The position numbers and the translations under genes are program-made. This document shows, piece by piece, positions 45,801 through 55,016 of a DNA stretch of 64,000 nt. Origin of the DNA: Dolomedes plantarius (taxonomy: Eukaryota > Arthropoda > Arachnida > Araneae > Dolomedidae); assembly GCA_907164885.2 (NCBI GenBank), contig OU015501.1:22938091-23002090 (forward strand), in the 5' to 3' direction. The notes beneath the pieces are model-generated. The model saw nothing but the letters and a program-made list of their open reading frames with translations, was not told the DNA's origin and ran no database searches. Each line of letters opens with the position of its first letter. The stretch's first letter is position 1.

Positions 45801-48800
45801 GACAGATTTTATGCTGGTAAAGTTCTTTCCACTAGCAGCTGCAGGACATTCCTTTTACAGCAAATCATTTATAACAAAATTTCCAGGAATTTTAAGTTTT
45901 TGAATTAGATATAAAACTAGATTATGTAAACATTAGTTGTGTACAGCCTTATAAATTACAATATTACTATCCTGCAGCAAAGAAAACAATTTTTTTTCTT
46001 CAGACTTCCTCCCTCTCTTGAAAATAAAATAACAGATGACAGCAAGTTTGATAAACAGTTTGTGATAAAAATATGCCCGTCTTTCCTACTGGGAGCATCA
46101 GGTGATATGACAATTTCAGTTTGATTCCCAAATATTAAAATCAGAGTTTTGGATTAGGGCAGGTGGATGGGCTGAATGGCTAGGATGCTTACATTTAGCA
46201 TGTGGGCTGAATCCCTCTGTTCCAAAGATATTTGTAATTGTTTAGAATCAGCTTTAAAGAGTAGTTCCTGGTCTATAATTTGCTTTCATGCTACAGAAGA
46301 TGACTGAAGGTTTCTTGACCAAACTTTGGATAATATTTCTAACTAAAAAATCAGTATGGATAAAATATCTAGAAATCAGTATGAAAAAGTTCTGGAAAAT
46401 CTAGATAGTCTCATCAAAACTTGAGAATCTTCTAGGACCCTGGGAAAGGTAATCTTAAATTCCAGAACTTGAGGGAATCTAATATATCTTACCAATATGA
46501 TTTTTTAAATTAGAGTCAAATTTAGTGAGAATGCTTGGTATGTGATACATTATTACAAAGCATTAAGTGATTTCATTTTGACTTGCAGATAAACATTCAG
46601 TCATACTCATGTTAACTTCATTTCCCTTGTTTTTGAATTTTTCTTTACTGAAATGTTACCTAATCTCTATATGCTATTTGATTACAAATAGCATATAGAG
46701 ATTAGTTAATTATTATGAGTCCAAAATATAAAATGTTATAAGGACAGAGTGCTTTGTTCTTTGAGCATTTTGTATTTTCTGGTTAAATATTCAGATGAAA
46801 GTATACAAAAATTAGTTTTTAATGGATGTTAATAACATTTTATGTACAACTTCGCTTTTTTTAAAGTGTTATTGATAGATTAAATAAAATTCGAGTTTTG
46901 AAGGGTGCGGTGGCCCAGTTGGCAAAGGCAGTGGGCCAGTGATCTGAAAGTCACTGATTTGATACCTGTCACTGACCAATCCACTGCCATGTACATTAAT
47001 TGTGCTGGTGCAGGAAAAATCTGTCATGGCTGCAATGTCCTCCAAGTTTTCAAATTTACTTCTGGAGGTGCGGGGTCAAGTGTACCGGTCTCGTCACTTG
47101 ATTTGGTTCAAAATACAGGAATGGTCCGTAACCAAGTCGGATTTGACTCTTGTGGGCTAATTAAAACAACTGGAGCTCGCCCTCCCCCCTTAAACCCCAT
47201 ACTTATATATAGGACTTGATCTGATGTTGCGTCGGTCAAGTAGAAAAAAGCAACAACAACAGAGATTTGAAACTATTAAACATATTAAAAGAGTATCATT
47301 CATCCTTTTCTCATTATTCTGTGAAATGCTAACGTTCATATGCATGACTAGCTGAAACCCACACTTCGCTATGGAGTACATTCAAATTAAATACAACGGT
47401 CAATGTATGCAATTAATGCCAAAAATAAATAAATAAATATATATATATATATTTATAATAAATACGATGATCAATGTTACAATTGATGTCAAAAAAAAAT
47501 ATATATATATTTATTAAAAAATCGTAAGGGATATTTTTATAGATAATGTAGAAGAAAATATTCAAATTAATTGTAGTAGGACATACTAAAGAATATAGTA
47601 CTGGTTACACTCTGAAGAGAAGATCCCCGAGAAACTGGTCACTTGGGGAGAGTTCTTTTTTGATGAGGGGTGGAACGTTAAAGCTAAGGTGAACGAGAGA
47701 GGAAGAGATTGTCACCAAACATCCCCCACATTTTGCCAAATATCGGCATTTGTCCCAAGGAAGAGTCGAACAGGTGTTTTTCTGCCGATTGTCAATGGTT
47801 TCTATGAAAAGGTAGTGTTTACAAGAAACAGATGGGGAGAAATACACATCTGCAGTTACAATTGAAAGGAAATTTTAAAACACTATATTACCTATTGGAA
47901 CTATTATACTTTTTGGAATATTAACTGCTGTGATGTGCTGTATTGCTGTATAATCTGAAAATGTTTAAATGCTCATTTCTGAAGTCTATTTTCCAAGGTA
48001 TAATTTTCAGCCAAGCAAAACATCTTTCCTGTTTTTATTAACTTTAAACTGGCCAAAATATGGCTAACAAAAACCAAGTTATGAGAAAATATTCAAAGAG
48101 GGGGAAATTAAAGTTTGAAGAAAATTTTCCTTATTTCAAATTGCGGAAAATGAGAAAATTTTATAGTGTTGATAAAGTTAATTGTGAATTTCATTGGAAA
48201 AGGTCATTAGGGTAGCACACTTTAAAGTGCTGGGCCGACCTTGCCAGTTGAACCTATTTGATCTGGAAAATTAAAAATATGGTCTAAACAGAAATGGCTT
48301 TAACATATGAGCTGTTATTTTTGAAAGTGGTATAAGTCCATTTTTTCATGTATTGAGATATTTTAAGGTTTGTATTTGGATGAATTTAAAATATTTGATA
48401 ATAATCAATATTTGATAATAATGAATTTAAAAAATAAATGATGGTTTTTTAGCTCCAAATGGACTTTTATATACATTAGCTTCACTGAAATGGATTTTTT
48501 ATGTAAACTCTTACTTACCACATCACTATCAGACCAAATTGACATATTATCTTCTTTTTCATAGGTATGTGAACTCATTGTAACAACTGTATGAAATATT
48601 ATTTATCTAAAACTTTGATTTATCTGCTTTAATAACAATTATATTTAAATAATACTCACACTGCAATCTATTAGTATAAGAAACACTTTAGGACTTGCGA
48701 AAGAAAACCAAGCAAAATCGGGTGAAATTACTTTTGACCCACTAATCAGAACAAATTAATACCGTTATCTTGTTAACGATGTTGTTTTAAGACACTAGCT

Positions 48801-51800
48801 AAGTAATATATGCTAAAGCGTAGAGTACACTGAAGTCGTAATAATCAATAATAATTGCAATAAGCAAGTTGCTTTAATTATAATTATTAGGAATGTACTT
48901 ATTCCACTTTTTTTTTTTTCTTAAATAATATTTTATAGCCAAAATTCTTTTGTTTACTTTATGAAAAAATCGTACTCCATTGAAAGTCTGATTATAAATA
49001 TGAAGAGAAGGTGTCTATATCTTACTAAAATTACTGTTAACTCATTTTTTTTTAAAGTGGACTTACACCACTTTCAAATATAACAGCTCATATGTAAAAA
49101 TAACGACACACAAAGTGTGTAATTATTTATTTTTTTAAACCACCAATGCGGAGACACTTGTCGTGAAGACATTCGCCTATAATACACCGCATCTATTGCT
49201 GGCACATTTATTATGGGGGCACCATATAGGCAGACCAGCATTACCCCCTATGAAGGGACAACATAAACGGAGCCATTTCAGTGGGCGCAACGCCGGAATT
49301 CGATCCGAGCACCTCAGCACCGAAAGCAAGCGCGCTGTACCACAAGGCCGCCACAGGCCAGTGTGTTATTATATTTTTATCAAAATATCTGTACATTATA
49401 TTTTTATCCCACTTCTGCAGTTGGGCCCCGCAAAAACTAAGGCCGGCGGTTTAAAGGGCAGTTCTATTCCTCCGATATTTGGAGGGGGAAATTGGGGTAA
49501 AATTATACTAGAGATGTGTCTTTTTTGCAATCATTTTTTACGTAGGGAGAAATACTAAAAATTATTGTCCTTATTTAACATAATTATTCGGGATTTTGCT
49601 ATTCGTTCTCAAGTAAAGCCGTTTTATAATAACGATTTGTTTGACGTTAAAACAACTTTATATTCTACATTCTCGTAACTGTCTCGCGAAAAGAGACGCT
49701 AAAAAATCTTTTTAAAAGACAAAAGTTAGAAACACTCTATTAAGTTCTGAAATCTACATTAAATTTAGAGCATGCATGCCGAATTCAGCTTTCAGTCGTC
49801 GTAATTTCGGGAAAATCAATTCACCAAATATGGGTCGTTAAGTATTAGAAAGAACTCACTATGCTCGTCCAACAATCGTTTCATTTCCTGGAATTTATTT
49901 TTCTTTTAGCTATTTATCCTCATTTTTTCCAGGAGTAAAATATAAACATCATTGAAACTTTTAAATACTAAGTCTTGTCATTATAAATGAATCAGCTCCT
50001 TTTTACATCTGTAGTTTGTTAACAATAAACTCCCATATGTCAGGAGACTACGGTAAACAAAATACCTGTATCACGTATATCCCACGGAACGTGGGAAAGC
50101 AATTGGCACCTCCTATACGTAGTCCCATAAGTGACCATCATTCTTTGATTGGAGGAAAGAAGTTGGTGAAAAAATTGAGTATACGTTAATATACATTAGT
50201 TTTACATCATCAATATTTTTGGGGACTCTAGAACCAATAGTTTTGCTACAGTCTTGCGCGCAATGGATGCAAGCCAAACACAATGTCATCAAAATTAAAA
50301 ATTAAAAATTAATTAAATACCAGTTGTAGAATATAGAAATAATTATTCTACATAGAGCATATATTAAGCTTTCAGTGGCAAAAATTTCATGTATTTATGT
50401 TTTATAGGGAATGAGAAATAAAACTAAATGTGACATGATGCTAAATTGCACCTTCAGTAAAAAGTAAGACTCCCGAGACCCCTTAAATGAATACAAAAGT
50501 ACCAAAAAAGATCGCGTCTCCTTGGCGAAAGAAAAAAATAACAGTTGCAAAACCAAAATACTTGAATCTGTATCTATAATAATAAATATTGTATGATCCA
50601 GTATTTATAAAAATAAACATGACTCTAAATTTTATTGAGGTTTTCTGAAACTCCCTTACATTACTTTGGGAAATAGTAAGTAATACGATGCAGAGTAAAA
50701 AGTCCCAAAATACGTTGATTACATGAAAATGGAAATCAAAACATGCGACGGTTTCTTAAAGCCTAGTTAAACCTTCATAATTTTCTAATGCCTAAAGAGT
50801 GATAAATACTTTCCGCGGGAAATAGTACTGGGGTGTTAATTATCCCCGACCCCTCATTTTGAGAATCAACCTCCCCGAGGGAGCAACCTTAAAACCGGTC
50901 TCAGGTCTCTTCTGAAGGGAGGTCTGCAGTACAGTTAATATACTACAGTTTTAGGAACATAATATCTTTTATTGTATTTTAATATTTTTTTGGATAATGT
51001 CCAATCGTCTGCCGCATTAGCAAGAAATTTTTTTTTTTGTCTATTTAGTTGTTATGCACGTGACGATAAATTTATTTAAAGTACCAGAAAAAGTAATCAC
51101 GTGATCAGCATTTAATAAATTAAATTGTAAAAATTAATCTTTAAAATTCACCAAAATCAGAAAATGGAGGTAAAGATTAAAAAAAGATCTCATTTTAAAG
51201 GAATTTTTATGATCTTTCTCGTGATATAAATTTTATAACCCTCAAATTATTATTTTAAATGCAAACTTAATAAAAGGTACTAAAACAGCTTAAAAATTTA
51301 ATTTAAAAAATATCTAGAAGAACTTTTTCAAAAATCTTTCTTAGTGCACCCTTACACTATAAGAAGAATTGCCATGCAAAAATTTCAGCCCTTTAGGTCC
51401 AACGGTTTGGTCTGTGCATTGTATGTCAGTGAGTCAGTCAGTTACGGAACTGTTTTATCTATATAGATTGTATTATTTGTAGTAAGATTAGCTTACCTCT
51501 GCTCAAGACTATTAAGATTTTTCAATTGAAATGCATTAAGTATAAAAATAGTTGACTCTATTTTCATATATTGAAACAAATACTAAGGCAAAACTCAAAT
51601 TATATTTTCTTGAGATATACTTCTATATTAAGAGTTCAAGCTATATGCACTGATTTTATCATAATGTCTTATCCATGTAAAGATGAAGCCTATATTTTAG
51701 ATTTTCTAGTTGAGTTGAGGAAGGGTAAGCACCCTAATTACCCTCCCTAAAAAACCCTCCATAAGTAATTTTAGTGATTGAATCAAAACTTAAAACTTTA

Positions 51801-53250
51801 GAAACATATTAAGCCAGAGATTTAAAAATTGTCCCTTCATAATAGGAAGGACTTACAGCCATAGCACCAGACACCTCTCCCCCCCCCCCCCCCCAATGGT
51901 AGAGGAGAAATCTTCATAGTCACAAAATAAATTTTTGAGCTATGTTCAGTGTATTCATTATATAGAAAAGTATAGTAATGGCAGAGATATATTCTATATA
52001 CTGGAATTTATTATTACTATACATCTGATTATTTGGTAAGTTTTGAAATTTTCAACTTTTATGGTATACTAATGAGTATTGAAATTGCAAATAAAACTTT
52101 TTCGATATAATTTTTATTGAACTTGTCATTGTGAAAAAAAAATTATTTTGAAGCCAATTATTTAATAGTTTCATCATAGAGATCCAGGTTTAGTAGGACT
52201 GCTTACAAGTAAGAAACTACCTAAGAATAAGACTGTATTCTATGGCATCATTGCAGATGGCATCCATACACATCCTGCAGCTCTACGTATTGCTTTTTAT
52301 TCAAATCCAAAAGGTATTATTTTTTGTTTGATTGATAAGGAATTCTAGAAAAGCATATAAGAAATTCTTTTAATGTTAACAAATGCTTAACTTAGAATAT
52401 ATATACACACATACCTCTTCCATATAGATTGATGTGTATAAAAACTTGTTTTGCAATGAGTGATACTCATGATGTGCTACTTAAAACAAGTGATAATTAG
52501 GAGCTTTTAAATTCCTTCACAACCTTGACTGTAAAGAGTGTAGATTAAAACCCACATTTTGATTGCTACAAAGAAAAACCACCCCTCTTTTATCGGTAAT
52601 AATTTCAAGTAGCTAAAAAAATAGAAACAATAACTGATGATACATTAGTAAATTGTACTATAGAGTATTAATCTGCAATCCAACAATAAAACATTGCATA
52701 TATACAGCATATCATTTTTTATATTTAATGATTAGAAGGGTCAGAAGTTATGAGTGTATATTCTTTTATAAGAAACTTTACGTAAAACCAGATTTAAAAA
52801 CCTTTTTTTTTTTTTTTTTTGTAATCAGGTTTGGTCCTAGTAACTGATGCTATGTCAGCAATGGGCCTAAAGGCAGGCATATATTGCATGGTGAACAGAA
52901 GGTAGAAGTCACTGAACACAAGCAGTTGTTGCAGGAACAAATACCCTGAGTGGAAGCATAGCAACAATGGATTTTTGCATTCGTTTCCTTTTAAAGTCAA
53001 CAGGTATTTAAGTAATTTAGGTTTACCTTTTTCATGTTACAAATCTTTTTAATGAGAAAAAAAAATCTTGAACTCATTTTAGGTTGTTCATTGGTTGAAG
53101 CTTAGAATGTGCAACTTACATCCTGCTCAAGTCCTTGGAATAACAGAGCGTAAAGGAACATTAGATTTTGGAACAGATGCAGATTTTGTACTCTTGGATG
53201 ACAATCTTTATGTGCAATCAACTTATATAATGGAAGATGGTTTGGAGTAA
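28161..53250 (+). CDS. AMDHD2: N-acetylglucosamine-6-phosphate deacetylase gene (8 coding exons)
   Basis: AMDHD2/NagA hydrolyses GlcNAc-6-phosphate to glucosamine-6-phosphate and acetate, a metal-dependent cytosolic step in amino-sugar recycling. Exons: 28161-28365, 30034-30176, 33778-33832, 36919-37128, 43159-43247, 52169-52313, 52829-53003, 53083-53250. All splice sites are GT/AG and the phases agree. Visible family motifs are [26 protein letters not shown] (metal-ligand Glu), GHS and THLFNAM (metal-ligand His), [24 protein letters not shown] (catalytic Asp), and [16 protein letters not shown]. Predicted length is about 397-402 aa, close to the human protein. Exons 1-6 are clean; exons 7 and 8 each need single-base corrections to stay in frame, which looks like sequence error rather than decay. 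Introns reach 8.9 kb through transposon insertion. Confidence 0.92.
28366..30033 (+). other. AMDHD2: AMDHD2 intron 1
   Basis: AT-rich intron of 1.67 kb. A short tandem array of a roughly 15-bp unit (ACTGGAATTAAACACTGGAA-like) lies at 29464-29515. No transposon ends recognised. Confidence 0.8.
30034..30176 (+). CDS. AMDHD2: AMDHD2 exon 2
   Basis: Encodes [13 protein letters not shown], then [20 protein letters not shown] and PEKYSE. Acceptor TATATAG, donor GTAAGG in phase 0. Confidence 0.95.
30722..30751. repeat. Perfect 30-bp palindrome
   Basis: AATCATTTCAAATTA joined directly to its reverse complement, no loop, about 45 bp upstream of a mariner insertion in intron 2. Confidence 0.9.
30796..32101 (-). 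mobile_element. DD37D mariner (maT-like) transposon
   Basis: The ends CAGGGTGGCTAATAAATACT are inverted at 32101 and flanked by TA (30794-30795, 32102-32103). The transposase reads on the minus strand, antisense to AMDHD2. Confidence 0.9.
30915..31947 (-). pseudogene. DD37D mariner transposase, nearly intact
   Basis: Starts MEAKRLMVK at 31947 with a TAG at codon 10, then [20 protein letters not shown] (HTH), [16 protein letters not shown] (linker), and a frameshift near 31710. From 31742 to 30918 there is one open stretch of 274 codons with IIFSDEKLF (first Asp), [11 protein letters not shown] (second Asp) and [13 protein letters not shown] (third Asp, 37 residues after the second). This is a DD37D triad, separating it from the DD34E Tc1 copies. 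One stop and one frameshift away from intact. Confidence 0.88.
32248..33710. mobile_element. 1.46-kb MITE with perfect 8-bp target duplication
   Basis: Ends GGGGATACTCTAGATTTTTG (left) and GGGACTACTCTAGATTTGTG (right, inverted), continuing into a CACGGCCG(T/C)CATCTTG block. ATATTATT flanks both sides (32240-32247, 33711-33718). The 8-bp footprint fits hAT. No transposase. A tandem array of a roughly 92-bp unit lies at about 33230-33570. Confidence 0.85.
33230..33570. repeat. Four-copy minisatellite, unit about 92 bp
   Basis: Units are recognised by AGTTTCATAATTTAAAAAGG and TTTTTATTAAAAAAGC, recurring near 33237, 33336, 33429 and 33521 inside the MITE. Confidence 0.75.
33778..33832 (+). CDS. 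AMDHD2: AMDHD2 exon 3
   Basis: Short exon encoding [18 protein letters not shown], matching human VVPQIPVKSGGPHGAGVL. Acceptor TTTACAG, donor GTACTT in phase 1. Confidence 0.93.
33833..35668 (+). other. AMDHD2: AMDHD2 intron 3, left part
   Basis: AT-rich, low-complexity intron DNA. No repeat ends recognised up to the Tigger-like MITE at 35669. Confidence 0.6.
35669..36468 (-). mobile_element. Tigger/pogo-like MITE (800 bp)
   Basis: The right end, inverted, reads CAGTGGTACCTTGGTACTCA and is followed by TA. The left end is a diverged CAATCATACCTTGGTACTCG. The TIR type fits Tigger elements. Frames inside are fragmentary and I assign no protein. Confidence 0.65.
36782..36812. repeat. (TA)n microsatellite
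   Basis: Alternating TA run in AMDHD2 intron 3, about 105 bp before exon 4. Confidence 0.9.
36919..37128 (+). CDS. AMDHD2: AMDHD2 exon 4
   Basis: Encodes [47 protein letters not shown] and RGITVSL. The Glu of EGPF is the family metal ligand. Acceptor TTTTCAG, donor GTATGT in phase 1. Confidence 0.95.
37269..38819 (-). mobile_element. Tc1-like transposon in AMDHD2 intron 4
   Basis: The ends CACTGCTCAAAAAAATTAGG and CACTGCTCAAAATGATTAGG (inverted right) are flanked by TA (37267-37268, 38820-38821). Antisense to AMDHD2. A different subfamily from the 25-kb and 53-kb copies. Confidence 0.92.
37521..38547 (-). pseudogene. Tc1 transposase (DD34E), one stop and one frameshift
   Basis: Starts [20 protein letters not shown] at 38547. 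HTH ([20 protein letters not shown]) and GQGQPRATT linker follow. An in-frame TGA at 38326-38328 interrupts TDDRYIL. The same frame then runs on through [33 protein letters not shown] (first Asp), [30 protein letters not shown] (second Asp) and [17 protein letters not shown] (Glu) to about 37610. The usual C-terminus ([20 protein letters not shown]) follows in another frame, ending at 37521. Otherwise full length. Confidence 0.9.
39180..40205 (+). mobile_element. Non-autonomous Helitron (1026 bp)
   Basis: Starts TCTATATATATAAAACGCG after an A and ends GCGGCTAG before a T. A hairpin (GCGATC/GGTCGC, 5-base loop) lies 7 bases before the CTAG. Inside is a direct repeat of roughly 135 bp (about 39654-39790 and 39800-39935; shared ACTTGCTGAATTTTTACTCC and GTGTAGATATCT). 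No Rep/helicase coding. Confidence 0.75.
40206..42446 (+). other. AMDHD2: AMDHD2 intron 4, middle part
   Basis: AT-rich intron DNA. A block of about 55 bp near 41557-41612 (TTTTCTCACTGTGAAGTAAA) also occurs at 39086-39143 just before the Helitron. Nothing else recognised. Confidence 0.6.
42460..42780 (+). mobile_element. tRNA-derived SINE, family 2, with 13-bp target duplication
   Basis: A tRNA-like head is followed by GGCTTTCAGTGCTCGGGGTG, AGCTGGATATGGGCAC, CAGAAAGTCCCTC, TCGCCCCTGGGGGTGCTCGG and a CAACAAC tail. ATAAGATTGTACA is present exactly on both sides (42447-42459, 42781-42793), proving retroposition. Confidence 0.9.
43159..43247 (+). CDS. AMDHD2: AMDHD2 exon 5
   Basis: Encodes [20 protein letters not shown] then THLFNAMLP. 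It contains both metal-ligand His motifs (GHS across the splice, THLFNAM). Acceptor TTTTAG, donor GTATGT in phase 0. Confidence 0.95.
43630..45341 (-). mobile_element. pogo/Tigger-type transposon
   Basis: Ends CCGTATTTTCCTGTATATAA and CGATATTTTCCTGTATAGAA (inverted right), flanked by TA (43628-43629, 45342-45343). Inner inverted GCATAATCCGC blocks recur near both ends. Antisense to AMDHD2. Confidence 0.9.
43789..45046 (-). pseudogene. pogo-type transposase with broken catalytic triad
   Basis: Starts [20 protein letters not shown] at 45046. After a frameshift the CENP-B-like HTH continues ([20 protein letters not shown]), then [20 protein letters not shown] and [11 protein letters not shown] (CENP-B DNA-binding part). 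The DDE domain shows [13 protein letters not shown] (first Asp) and, after a break near 44240, [10 protein letters not shown] (second Asp). The third position reads [13 protein letters not shown], with Asn where the family has Asp. The C-terminus is acidic and stops near 43789. Frame breaks plus the Asn make it inactive. Confidence 0.88.
45344..46659 (+). other. AMDHD2: AMDHD2 intron 5, left part
   Basis: AT-rich intron DNA with a poly-A run at 45486-45500. No gene or element ends recognised. Confidence 0.6.
46660..46705. repeat. Perfect hairpin, 21-bp arms, 4-base loop
   Basis: CTAATCTCTATATGCTATTT plus G at 46660-46680 is exactly inverted at 46685-46705 around ATTA. If transcribed with AMDHD2 it would fold tightly. 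It is too short and too perfect to resemble a typical pre-miRNA. Confidence 0.9.
46903..47261 (+). mobile_element. tRNA-derived SINE, family 1 copy b
   Basis: Head GGGTGCGGTGGCCCAGTTGG with B-box-like GATTTGATACC. Body CTGCAATGTCCTCCAAGTTT and GGAGGTGCGGGGTCAAGTGT. Tail GTCGGTCAAGTAG plus (CAA)n. Matches 27101-27459. Confidence 0.88.
48303..49095. mobile_element. MITE with about 40-bp imperfect inverted ends
   Basis: Left ACATATGAGCTGTTATTTTT and GAAAGTGG.TAAGTCCA are inverted at the right (TGGACTTACACCACTTTC, AACAGCTCATATGT). Noncoding. No clear target duplication; superfamily unknown. It lies inside the 47.3-51.5 kb Helitron span. Confidence 0.7.
49127..49359 (-). mobile_element. tRNA-derived SINE, family 3, with target duplication
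   Basis: On the minus strand the head is GGCCTGTGGCGGCCTTGTGG with B-box-like GGATCGAATTCC, and the body contains CTATATGGTGCCCCC. Flanks are AGTGTGTAATTAT (49114-49126) and AGTGTGTTATTAT (49360-49372), one mismatch. A diverged copy is near 59270-59425. Confidence 0.8.
51468..52168 (+). other. AMDHD2: AMDHD2 intron 5, right end
   Basis: AT-rich intron DNA with a poly-C tract at about 51879-51894. No element ends recognised. Confidence 0.6.
52169..52313 (+). CDS. AMDHD2: AMDHD2 exon 6
   Basis: Encodes [36 protein letters not shown] and RIAFYSNPK. The acceptor is TTTAATAG. The following TTTCATCATAG is coding despite its acceptor-like end. Donor GTATTA in phase 1. Confidence 0.94.
52829..53003 (+). 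CDS. AMDHD2: AMDHD2 exon 7 (two apparent single-base deletions)
   Basis: Opens [17 protein letters not shown] with the catalytic Asp. The frame then fails near 52880 and is recovered as [12 protein letters not shown]. It fails again near 52922 and recovers as [20 protein letters not shown] and FLLKST. Both points are consistent with one missing base in a short homopolymer. Acceptor after a long poly-T tract; donor GTATTT in phase 1. Confidence 0.85.
53083..53250 (+). CDS. AMDHD2: AMDHD2 exon 8 (two or three apparent single-base deletions)
   Basis: Encodes CSLVEA, then out of frame [20 protein letters not shown] and [21 protein letters not shown] base seems missing in the codons near 53102 and 53120. 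The frame as read stops at TAA 53248-53250. One more missing base near 53229 would give [13 protein letters not shown] and a stop at 53262-53264, which fits the family end (YISGELVW in human) better. Confidence 0.83.
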   Translation, partial: VVHWLKLRMCNLHPAQVLGITERKGTLDFGTDADFVLLDDNLYVQSTYIMEDGLE

Positions 53251-53600
53251 ATCTACATAGATGAAGGAATATGCAATTAAATACTTGTGCCATAATTTGT
53301 TTTGGCAATATTGAAGATTTAAAAAGTTTTAATGTGTATTATTGCCATTACAATTTTGTATTTTTTTAACTTGAATATGATAGAATTAAGAATTTTATCT
53401 TGTTTAAATTTTTAAAATTCTTATACTGAGCATTAAAATATATTTCTAGAATTACTGATTCTGAAACTTTTTTTTAAAAAAAATGATTTTGACCCTTTTC
53501 TTGTTTGTATTAAAGAACACATTACAGCTATGTATACATTCAATTAGTATCATGATATGAGCCACGCACTAGCCAAATTGGTCCATAAAACAAAAAGTGG

Positions 53601-55016
53601 AGAAAAGTGATAAAATAATTAGCGCACCAAGAAATAATTGCGGGATCGTAACGAAACTTGCAATGAAGGTACATGTCGGGGATATATGCAAATGATTAGA
53701 AATGCAGCGTGATTGCGCATTACGTATAGCCGGTAGAGGGCGTTGAACATCGTACTCTGTGGAGTATAAAACAGGTAACCAAAGCTTGTTTGAGTGTGCT
53801 GAATCATTTACAAAGGAAGAGCTGAGATAGACATGCCATTACGCCGTGTTCGAAGACAATATAAGCAGTTGTCGCAGTTTGAGAGGGGGAGAATCGTCGG
53901 GATGATGGAAGCTGGGTGGTCAGCTAGGCGAGTAGCTCGTCAATTAGGCCGCTCTGATTGTGTTGTGAGGAGGTGTTGGGACCAGTGGACCCGAGAGATG
54001 TCATGTACACGAAGACCAGGCTCAGGACGCCCGCGACAGACCAGTCGTCGAGAAGACCGCCACATCGTAAGAAATGCACGTTTACAGCCAACTGCTTCAT
54101 TCGGCCGCCATCCAGGCACAGGTAGCACCTTCACTAGGGGCCTCTGTGTCTTCTCGAACCATAGGAAGGCGCCTGGCTAAAGGCAGTTGGTATCGCGGCG
54201 CCCATTACGTGTGCTGCCCTTGACGCCCACCCATCGACGGCCTCTGTTTGGAGTTTTGCCGCGCACGAGGAAACTGGACTGCAGCGGAATGGAACCAGGT
54301 CGTCTTTAGCGACGAATGCAGATTCAATCTCGGCAGTGAGGGACAATCGTGTTCGTGTGTGGAGAGCCCCGTGGTGAACGCTTCAATACTGCCTTTGCTG
54401 TACAGCGACACATCGCTCCCACAGCTGGTGTGATGGTATGGGGTGCAATTGCCTACAATACACGGTCACCCCTAGTATTGTTCCGTGGCACCATGACAGC
54501 CCAGCGGTATGTTCATGAAATCCTGCAACCACATTGTTGCCACTCATGCAACGGCTCCCAGGAGCCATTTTTCAACAAGACAATGTTCGGCCTCATACGG
54601 CAAAGGGTGTCACAAGACTGTCTCCGCACTGTTACTACCCTTCCTTGGCCTGCCCGATCCCCAGATTTGTCTCCAATCGAGCATATCTGGGATCATTTGG
54701 GACGACGAGTTGGGCATCCCACGAGTTTGAAACGAACTAGAGGCAAGGTTACAGCAATATGGAAACGAAATGTTCTCAAGACATCATACAGAACTTGTAT
54801 GACTCAATGCTGATCGTATCGGCATCGTGCATTCGCGCTAGAGAGGGTCCAACGGAGTATTAACTCCTCCGTTCTTTTGCCTTTTTCTCTGAAATAAATT
54901 ATCCTTTTCTTTGATTTTCTTATCATTTACTTATATCAAAGTAGTCATTACGTATGTAAAATTTCGTTTCATTTGACGACTCCTTCTTGGTGCGCTAATT
55001 TTTTTGTCCATGAGTG
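53601..55016 (+). mobile_element. Tc1-like transposon, copy 2
   Basis: Close relative of the 25049-26456 element along its whole length. The right end (TGGACAAAAAAATTAGCGCA inverted) is intact and followed by TA. The left end is diverged before TTAGCGCACCAAG. Lies about 340 bp beyond the AMDHD2 stop. Confidence 0.9.
53833..54863 (+). pseudogene. Tc1 transposase, copy 2 (frameshifted)
   Basis: Better 5' part than copy 1: MPLRRVRRQYKQLSQFERGR, MMEAGWSARRVARQLGRSDC (HTH) and GSGRPRQTSRREDRHIVRNA. Frameshifts follow near 54100, 54180, 54350 and later. Catalytic blocks are VFSDECRFNLG (first Asp), FQQDN(V)RPHTA (second Asp) and SPDLSPIEHIWDHLGRR (Glu). Differences from copy 1 are mostly single-base indels, at different places in each copy. 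Confidence 0.85.

Larger units (their letters stand above)
47348..51467 (-). mobile_element. Helitron (about 4.1 kb, with nested repeats)
   Basis: On the minus strand it starts TCTATATAGATAAAACAG (51467, after A), followed by the CTGACTGACTCACTGACATA and GGCTGAAATTTTTGCATGGC blocks typical of arthropod Helitrons. The proposed 3' end is TTTCAGCTAG at 47348 before T. 50470-50530 carries the GGGGTCTCGGGAGTC and GGAGACGCGATCTTTT blocks on the minus strand. The ends fit one element, but the span contains a MITE and a SINE, and I cannot exclude two separate Helitrons. No Rep/helicase coding seen. Confidence 0.55.

Noticed and set aside
46660..46705. microRNA precursor
   Set aside because: Arms are perfectly complementary with a 4-base loop and too short for typical animal pre-miRNAs; no supporting conservation can be seen.
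49163..49558. 131-codon open frame
   Set aside because: It crosses a minus-strand SINE with proven target duplication; coding is coincidental.
52178..52179. Alternative AMDHD2 exon 6 start after TTTCATCATAG
   Set aside because: Would delete FHHR, which is conserved in the family; the upstream AATAG acceptor keeps it and the phase.
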